9,176 nucleotides of DNA from positions 1 through 9,176 of the forward strand of contig JAGALI010000105.1 of NCBI GenBank assembly GCA_017625275.1. Reading direction: 5' to 3'. The stretch is from Clostridia bacterium (GTDB lineage Bacteria; Bacillota; Clostridia; Oscillospirales; CAG-272). Position numbers and translations under genes: made by a program. Below the pieces are notes generated by a model that did not search any database, was not told the origin of the DNA, and worked only from the letters and a program-made list of their open reading frames with translations. Every line of letters begins with the position of its first letter. The stretch's first letter is position 1. This document shows positions 5,027 through 9,176 of this stretch, piece by piece.

Positions 5027-5183
5027 TAATCCACAAATAGCTGTGGATAAGTAAGGTGTTTAAATAGTGGAAAATAGTTGAAAAAACAGCCCTTAAAAAT
5101 CAACAAGCTTTCAACAGTGAATAACTTTTGGTGGATAAGTGCCTCGCGCCCTTTTACCACACGCATTTAGCCGATGTGGAAAA
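5027..5183. promoter_or_regulatory. DnaA-box cluster of oriC
   Basis: A perfect box TTATCCACA lies on the minus strand at 5050-5042, facing TAATCCACA (5027-5035) across 6 bp, forming a palindromic pair. Further minus-strand sites are TTTTCCACT (5074-5066), TTATTCACT (5124-5116), TTATCCACC (5138-5130) and TTTTCCACA (5183-5175). Most point the same way, toward the DnaA-trios. Boxes with T or A at the second to third positions (TTTT, TAAT) are as common as the textbook form. Confidence 0.88.
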
Positions 5184-5335
5184 CTTGTTAGCAACGGCAG
5201 GGAAGCCCCTGCAGGCAAAATTTCGAGTTAAATAATATTAATCGCTTAATTATCACTCGACAATGTCGCACAAAACAAAAATCCTGTTTTGTTCTGCAAA
5301 CAAATAAAAAATAAAAAATGATAAATTATTCTAAG

Positions 5336-5359
5336 GGAAAATGCTTTTCCGAAAGGAGC
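5336..5359 (+). promoter_or_regulatory. Hairpin next to the dnaN ribosome binding site
   Basis: GGAAAA (5336-5341) pairs with TTTTCC (5345-5350) around a TGC loop, immediately before AAAGGAG (5353-5359). An alternative pairing, CTTT (5344-5347) with AAAG, would cover part of the Shine-Dalgarno, so two states are possible. Regulatory meaning is speculative. Confidence 0.35.
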
Positions 5360-5364
5360 TTTAA

Positions 5365-6510
5365 ATGATAGTAAATTTTGACAGAGACACTTTGATTAAT
5401 GGCTTAATTCCAGCTATGTATACTGTAGCAGGAAAAAACACAAGCGCCAACATTGAGGGTGTTCACCTTGTATGCACCGAGGATGGCAAATGTGTTATAG
5501 AAACACAAGATATGGAAAAGGGCTTTAGAACCTCTATTGTTGCCGATGTTGTAGAGGAGGGCGATGTTGTAATCAACGCAAACAAGCTCCTTCAAATTTT
5601 AAAGGTAATGCCAGAGGGAGATATTAAGGTGACTGTTGATGACAAATTCTCAACAAGAATTGAGTCAGGACTATCTCATTTTGATATAAAGGCTCTCCCA
5701 GGAGACCAATTTCCACCTCTTCCTGAAATTTATGGTGAGCGTGGCTTTGTAATCCCACAATACATGTTTAGAAAATTTGTAAACAAGGTATATTTTGCAA
5801 TCGGTCAAAACGACGCGCGTCCTGTATTTAATGGCGCATATTTCAAAATCACAGATAGTAGCATGCTTCTTGTAGCCTGCGATGGTAACAGACTCGCATA
5901 CTGTGAAAAGGAAATAAGCCTAGAAAACAGAAGCAAGGACGGCATGAACCTAAACCTCAAATTTATAGTTCCAGGCAAGACTCTTTCCGATATTCTAAAA
6001 ATGACAAAGGATACAGAGGATACAATGGAAATCCGTATCTCTCGTAGATACATTATTTTCCACTTTGGAAACTATATGTTCTTCTCAAAGACAATTGACT
6101 CTGAATATATTGACTATAACAGAATATTACCATCATCACACAAGGTAGTAACCTATCTTGATTCCTCAGCACTTCGTGGCGCGCTTGAAAGAAGCTCACT
6201 CATCGTTGAGGATCGCTTGGCAGGTAGTATTCGTTCATATGTAAAATTCACCGTAGAAAATGAGCTTTTGGTTTCCACAATCAGCTCAAACGGTAATGCC
6301 TTTGACACAATTCCAATCAAAAAGGAAAATGACGAGGGTATAGTAATCGGCTTTAACTGTAAATTTATGCTTGACGCACTCAAGGTTGTAGAGGACGGCG
6401 AAATCAAAATGTCCTTCAATAACCCTCTCCACGGCGTTCTCATTGAGCCACAGGATAAGAGTGATGCGACATATAAATATTTTGTAATGCCAATAAGAAT
6501 GAACCAATAA
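5365..6510 (+). CDS. dnaN: DNA polymerase III subunit beta (sliding clamp)
   Basis: DnaN forms the ring-shaped dimer that encircles DNA and tethers the replicative polymerase and repair proteins through a hydrophobic pocket. The 381-residue protein has normal length for three clamp domains. Recognisable segments are the N-terminal strand-helix MIVNFDRDTLINGLIPAMYTV, the domain I/II boundary LPGDQFPPLPEI (111-122), and the C-terminal strand YKYFVMPIRMNQ, which corresponds to the conserved 'YxVMPxRL' tail lining the protein-binding pocket; here the last Leu is Met-Asn-Gln. ATG at 5365 follows a good AAAGGAG (5353-5359). It lies immediately after oriC in the standard place. The usual next gene, yaaA (S4 domain), is absent; a 229-bp noncoding gap containing a palindromic element separates it from recF. 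Confidence 0.97.
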   Translation: MIVNFDRDTLINGLIPAMYTVAGKNTSANIEGVHLVCTEDGKCVIETQDMEKGFRTSIVADVVEEGDVVINANKLLQILKVMPEGDIKVTVDDKFSTRIESGLSHFDIKALPGDQFPPLPEIYGERGFVIPQYMFRKFVNKVYFAIGQNDARPVFNGAYFKITDSSMLLVACDGNRLAYCEKEISLENRSKDGMNLNLKFIVPGKTLSDILKMTKDTEDTMEIRISRRYIIFHFGNYMFFSKTIDSEYIDYNRILPSSHKVVTYLDSSALRGALERSSLIVEDRLAGSIRSYVKFTVENELLVSTISSNGNAFDTIPIKKENDEGIVIGFNCKFMLDALKVVEDGEIKMSFNNPLHGVLIEPQDKSDATYKYFVMPIRMNQ

Positions 6511-6511
6511 T

Positions 6512-6677
6512 TTAATTGAAAATGACCTGCATTCTTCGTCGTTGTTCCTCGTGGGCGACCTCGACTATCGCAAGATAGCTATCGTCTGTGGCTTATCGGT
6601 AGGGGTTCCCCAAAAATTCGCAGAATTTTAGGGGGTTCGCGTGGTGCGCCTTGAACAATTTGGTCCTTTACAATTAA
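6512..6677. repeat. 166-bp palindromic, MITE/REP-like noncoding element
   Basis: The ends TTAATTGAAAATGACC (6512-6527) and 6662-6677 are inverted repeats matching at 14 of 16 positions. Inside, CCCCAAAAATTC (6608-6619) and GAATTTTAGGGG (6623-6634) form a 12-bp stem with one mismatch and a GCA loop. GGGG-TT-CCCC (6602-6611) overlaps it as an alternative, and CTATC/GATAG with a GCAA tetraloop lies at 6565-6578. Base composition is more GC-rich than the surrounding DNA. There is no T-run, so it is not a normal terminator, and I see no clear target duplication. The look is that of a dispersed, non-autonomous repeat; other copies would have to be sought in the genome. Confidence 0.6.
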
Positions 6678-6695
6678 CATAAGTAAATCAATATT
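6667..6695 (+). promoter_or_regulatory. Possible recF promoter at the edge of the palindromic element
   Basis: TTTACA (6667-6672), 17 bp and AATATT (6690-6695) give 5/6 and 4/6 matches. The -35 lies inside the right inverted end of the element, so the element may supply part of the promoter. Read-through from dnaN is the alternative. Confidence 0.3.
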
Positions 6696-6739
6696 GCTTA
6701 TAGTGCTTTATTGCATCAAGGTTAATTTTATAAAAAAAT

Positions 6740-7957
6740 ATGATAGTAAAAAACATAAAGCTGACCTCTTTTAGAAACATAGAAGAGGAAATGATAGAAT
6801 TTTCCCCGACGGTGAATGTGATATACGGGCAAAACGCGCAGGGAAAGACGAATATTGTTGAGGCTATATACCTTTTTGCGAGGGGAAAGAGCTTTAGGGC
6901 ATTTAAGGATAAGGAGCTTATAATGTTCGATAAAAGCGTGGCTTACGCGCTTATGGAATATGAAAAGCGTGGCGAGGGCACAAAAATCGGTGTTGAAATA
7001 TCTCGCTCCAGCCCCAAGGCATTTTACAAAAACGGAAATAAGGTACAAAAAACAGCTGATATAATAGGCGAATTTCGCGCAGTTTTATTCTGTCCATCTC
7101 ACCTAGGAATAATAAGTGACTCCCCAAGCGTAAGGCGCAACTTTCTTGATGTAGCCATAAGCCAGCTAAAGCCTGTATATATAAAGCTAATGGCGCGCTA
7201 CAACAATGTGATGAGCGCAAGGAATGCCATCTTAAAAATGGACGAGCGCGAGAGGGAGCAATACAGAGAAACAATAGACTTTTACTCAAGTGAGCTTGCT
7301 TCTATTTGTGCAGATATTGCAGATGCGAGAAACGAATATGTAAAAAAGCTTGATTATTGGGTAAGAGAATTCTTTTCTCAAATGACAAATGGTCGTGAGC
7401 TTCCGTCGATTTCATACGAAACCAACGCGCAGGCGCAGGACTTTGAGTCACGCGAAAAATTAAAAAACAAGTATGGCGCTCTGCTTACTGAAAACCTTGA
7501 AAGAGAATATCGCTATGGTGCGACTGCCTATGGTATTCACAAGGACGATTTAAGAATTGAGATAAATGGTAAGGAAGCAAGGCTTTATGCGTCACAGGGA
7601 CAACAGCGCTCGCTTGCTCTTGCTATGAAAATGGCAGAGGGCGAAATAAGCCGAGAAAACACAGGGGAATATCCAATATTCCTGCTTGACGATGTTCTTT
7701 CGGAGCTAGACCCAACAAGGCGCAAATACGTGCTGTCAAATATAAATAATAGACAAGTAATTATCACCTCGTGTGAGCCGAATTATTTTAGCGAAACAGA
7801 AGCGAGCTTTATTTACCTTGCCGAGGGAAAAATAAATAAAGAATGCGAAATGCTAAGTGCGCAATTTGGAATGGAAGAAAAGCCCACGCTTCAAAATACA
7901 GGCATTGATAATCTAGAATTAAGCACAGAGGGCGAAATAGAGGCGGTAGAGGAATAG
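6740..7957 (+). CDS. recF: DNA replication and repair protein RecF
   Basis: RecF is an SMC/ABC-type ATPase that, with RecO and RecR, loads RecA at single-stranded gaps. The 405-residue protein shows the N-terminal strand IKLTSFRNIEEE, Walker A GQNAQGKT (30-37), the ABC signature YASQGQQRS (283-291), Walker B IFLLDDVLSELD (313-324) with its D-loop, and the switch region QVIITSCEP (339-347). RecF is usually about 360-375 residues; residues 371-405 are an acidic, low-complexity C-terminal extension. An in-frame TAA at 6731-6733 lies just three codons upstream, so ATG 6740 is the earliest start and keeps the conserved N-terminus. No Shine-Dalgarno is visible at a normal distance; AAGG at 6718-6721 is 18 bases away. 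It is followed after 2 bp by remB, so the two are translationally linked. Confidence 0.96.
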   Translation: MIVKNIKLTSFRNIEEEMIEFSPTVNVIYGQNAQGKTNIVEAIYLFARGKSFRAFKDKELIMFDKSVAYALMEYEKRGEGTKIGVEISRSSPKAFYKNGNKVQKTADIIGEFRAVLFCPSHLGIISDSPSVRRNFLDVAISQLKPVYIKLMARYNNVMSARNAILKMDEREREQYRETIDFYSSELASICADIADARNEYVKKLDYWVREFFSQMTNGRELPSISYETNAQAQDFESREKLKNKYGALLTENLEREYRYGATAYGIHKDDLRIEINGKEARLYASQGQQRSLALAMKMAEGEISRENTGEYPIFLLDDVLSELDPTRRKYVLSNINNRQVIITSCEPNYFSETEASFIYLAEGKINKECEMLSAQFGMEEKPTLQNTGIDNLELSTEGEIEAVEE

Positions 7958-7959
7958 GT

Positions 7960-8190
7960 ATGTATATTTACATAGGCGCAAGCAAGGTAGTCAGAAAAAA
8001 GGATGTTTTGGCTATATTTGACCTTGATACCTCTACGGTGTCTACGCACACGCGCGCGTACTTAAATAACGCGCAGGCGCGCGGAAAATTGATAACCCTT
8101 GGCTATGATTTGCCAAAGTCCTTTGTAATAATGAGAGACAAAACAGTTTACCTCTCACCACTAAACACATCGACAATAGTGCAAAAATGA
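7960..8190 (+). CDS. remB: RemB-like protein (DUF370), extracellular matrix regulator family
   Basis: This 76-residue protein matches the short DUF370/RemB family encoded between recF and gyrB in Bacilli and Clostridia. The family-typical start is MYIYIGASKVVRKKDVLAIFDLD, followed by a central basic stretch (THTRAYLNNAQARGK) and the ending GYDLPKSFVIMRDKTVYLSPLNTSTIVQK. In Bacillus subtilis RemA and RemB promote expression of biofilm-matrix genes; RemA is a DNA-binding ring, and RemB's mechanism is less clear. The start ATG at 7960 is 2 bp after the recF stop, with GAGGAAT at the end of recF as its binding site. Bases 8046-8085 are unusually dense in CGCG steps for this AT-rich sequence. There is no terminator immediately after it. 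Confidence 0.88.
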   Translation: MYIYIGASKVVRKKDVLAIFDLDTSTVSTHTRAYLNNAQARGKLITLGYDLPKSFVIMRDKTVYLSPLNTSTIVQK

Positions 8191-8274
8191 AGTGTAGAAG
8201 GCTTTCGCAAATAACAAGAATTGAATTATAATAAAGAATTGCATTTCATTCTTACAGGCTCAAATTTTGTGCCA

Positions 8275-8289
8275 GTGGGGGCTCCCCGC
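8275..8289 (+). other. GC-rich hairpin between remB and gyrB
   Basis: GGGG (8277-8280) and CCCC (8284-8287) close a GCT loop, extended by T-G and G-C pairs at the base. There is no T-run after it, so it is not a standard terminator. Its G4-loop-C4 core resembles GGGG-TT-CCCC at 6602-6611 in the dnaN-recF element. The rest of the 216-bp gap (8191-8406) holds the gyrB promoter and nothing else I can identify. Confidence 0.45.
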
Positions 8290-8293
8290 AAAG

Positions 8294-8326
8294 TTGTCCG
8301 TTTTGTCCGTTTTCATCTGTTATAAT
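8294..8326 (+). promoter_or_regulatory. gyrB promoter (extended -10) with a 9-bp tandem repeat at -35
   Basis: A perfect TATAAT (8321-8326) preceded by TG at 8318-8319 forms an extended -10. There is no good -35 at 17 bp; instead TTGTCCGTT is repeated exactly at 8294-8302 and 8303-8311. TTGTCC at either place is spaced 21 or 12 bp, both off the optimum. The tandem sites may bind an activator or be sensitive to supercoiling, which would suit a gyrase gene; that is inference. Confidence 0.65.
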
Positions 8327-8406
8327 AAAAACGAAAGCACAAACGGCACAGGCAAAAGAGAAAAATTAGAATAAAATGGTGGATATCACCTGAAAGGAAT
8401 AAAATA

Positions 8407-9176
8407 ATGGAAGACGAAAAGATTTATGGCGACGAACAGATACAGGTCTTGGAGGGCTTAGAGGCAGTTAGAAAGCGTCCAGGAATGTATATTGGAACAA
8501 CCTCTATAAGAGGACTGCACCATCTTGTATATGAGATAGTGGACAACTCTATAGACGAGGCAATGGCAAACTTCTGCGACAAGATAGAGGTTATTTTGCA
8601 CCCAGACGGAAGCGTATCCGTACAGGATAACGGCCGTGGCGCACCTGCAGGAATTAATGCAAAGACAGGTCGTCCAACTCTTGAGGTAATATTCATGGTT
8701 CTTCACGCTGGAGGAAAATTCGGTGGTGGAGGCTACAAGATTTCAGGTGGACTTCACGGAGTAGGCGCATCAGTAGTAAACGCGCTATCCGAGTGGCTAG
8801 AGGTAGAAAACTGCCACGAGGGCGAAAAATATACAGAAAGATTTGAAAAGGGAGTAGTTGTACGCGACTTCAAGCATGAGGGAAGCTCAGATGGCAAGCA
8901 CGGACTTTATGTTCGCTTCAAGCCAGACGCTACAATCTTCGAGGAGGTAGTATTTGACTACGATACTCTCCTCTCAAGAATGAGAGAGCAGGCATTTCTA
9001 AACGCAGGAATAAGAATTGTGCTTCGCGACGAGAGAGAAAAGGTAGAATTTACAAACGAGGACGGAACAACCTACGAGGCATACAGAGAGGATGACCTTT
9101 GTGCCGAGGGTGGTATTCGCGAGTTTGTAACATATGTAAACAGTCTTAAGCACGCGACAATGATACATGAGGATAT
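8407..9176 (+). CDS. gyrB: DNA gyrase subunit B, N-terminal part (3' end outside window)
   Basis: GyrB is the ATPase subunit of gyrase, which introduces negative supercoils with GyrA. The visible 256 residues cover the GHKL ATPase domain and the start of the transducer domain. Seen are LEAVRKRPGMYIG (18-30), EIVDNSIDEA (43-52) with the catalytic Glu and Mg-binding Asn, QDNGRGAP (73-80), and the ATP-lid residues GGKFGGGGYKISGGLHGVGASVVNAL (102-127). GRGAPAGI replaces the more usual GRGIPVGI/GIPVDI. The order recF-remB-gyrB favours gyrB over the paralogue parE. ATG at 8407 follows AAAGGAAT (8393-8400). A short GGTG/CACC hairpin (8378-8381 and 8387-8390) lies just before the ribosome site. The frame stays open to the last base. 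Confidence 0.97.
   Translation, partial: MEDEKIYGDEQIQVLEGLEAVRKRPGMYIGTTSIRGLHHLVYEIVDNSIDEAMANFCDKIEVILHPDGSVSVQDNGRGAPAGINAKTGRPTLEVIFMVLHAGGKFGGGGYKISGGLHGVGASVVNALSEWLEVENCHEGEKYTERFEKGVVVRDFKHEGSSDGKHGLYVRFKPDATIFEEVVFDYDTLLSRMREQAFLNAGIRIVLRDEREKVEFTNEDGTTYEAYREDDLCAEGGIREFVTYVNSLKHATMIHED

Larger units (their letters stand above)
4844..5364. other. Chromosomal replication origin oriC (dnaA-dnaN intergenic region)
   Basis: This 521-bp noncoding region has the full layout of a bacterial origin. An AT-rich stretch (about 4907-4947) is followed by six DnaA-trios, a GC step and then a run of DnaA boxes to 5183. After the boxes come several inverted repeats: GCAGGG/CCCTGC (5197-5202 and 5207-5212), TCGAGT/ACTCGA (5224-5229 and 5254-5259), and ACAAAAC/GTTTTGT (5270-5276 and 5286-5292). 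None is followed by a T-run, so they are not clear terminators. CACCT/AGGTG (4861-4865 and 4878-4882) lies just after dnaA. I find no coding frame and no clear dnaN promoter. Confidence 0.92.

Noticed and set aside
5197..5212. Terminator inside oriC
   Set aside because: The 6-bp stem is followed by AGGCAAAA, not a T-tract; more likely an origin hairpin.
6522..6578. Short plus-strand frame of 18 codons inside the palindromic element
   Set aside because: It overlaps strong inverted repeats, has no ribosome binding site, and is of the kind that arises by chance in repeat elements.
8275..8289. Terminator after remB
   Set aside because: A good hairpin but no following T-run, so read-through into gyrB remains possible.

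Overview
The window is the replication-origin region of a low-GC bacterial chromosome, almost certainly a Bacillota/Clostridia-type organism. The evidence is the gene order dnaA-oriC-dnaN-recF-remB-gyrB, all on the plus strand, the strong purine-rich Shine-Dalgarno sites (AAAGGAG type), the near-consensus sigma-A promoters, the AbrB/SpoVT-type and XRE-type small regulators, and a RemB (DUF370) protein. I cannot name the species; the style fits an uncultured, possibly gut-associated, Clostridia lineage.

Left part (1-2640): the C-terminal part of a large extracytoplasmic-looking protein with a Pro/Glu/Ala-rich repeat linker ends at 1772 and is followed by a strong bidirectional terminator. After an AT-rich gap comes a divergent pair of small DNA-binding proteins, an AbrB-like protein (minus) and an XRE-family protein (plus). 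They share a 126-bp intergenic region in which overlapping divergent promoters are covered by a 13-bp imperfect palindrome and a further copy of its half-site.

Middle part (2640-3460): a canonical promoter drives an unusual transcript. It consists of two nearly identical 112-bp tandem units able to form a long stem, then a tRNA-Ser(UGA) whose leader and 5' acceptor strand are themselves the start of a third unit, then a terminator. Immediately downstream lies a second copy of the tRNA 3' end plus the same terminator, separated from the first by about 140 bp of palindrome-bearing sequence. This looks like the scar of an integration/excision event at the tRNA 3' end, or a small tRNA-derived element. 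It is followed by DnaA-box-like sites and a perfect-consensus dnaA promoter.

Right part (3461-9176): dnaA (initiator), then a 521-bp oriC with AT-rich DNA, six DnaA-trios, a GC-rich step and a series of DnaA boxes, then dnaN (sliding clamp). A 166-bp noncoding element with inverted ends occupies the place where the S4-domain gene yaaA usually sits. It is followed by recF, remB (2 bp downstream) and the 5' third of gyrB, which runs off the window. DnaA opens oriC, DnaN clamps the polymerase, RecF loads RecA at gaps, and gyrase relieves supercoils. Grouping them at the origin is the ancestral arrangement.

The least explained parts are the tandem structured units fused to the tRNA-Ser transcript, the duplicated tRNA 3' end, the palindromic element replacing yaaA, and a DnaA with an altered DNA-recognition signature beside variant DnaA boxes.
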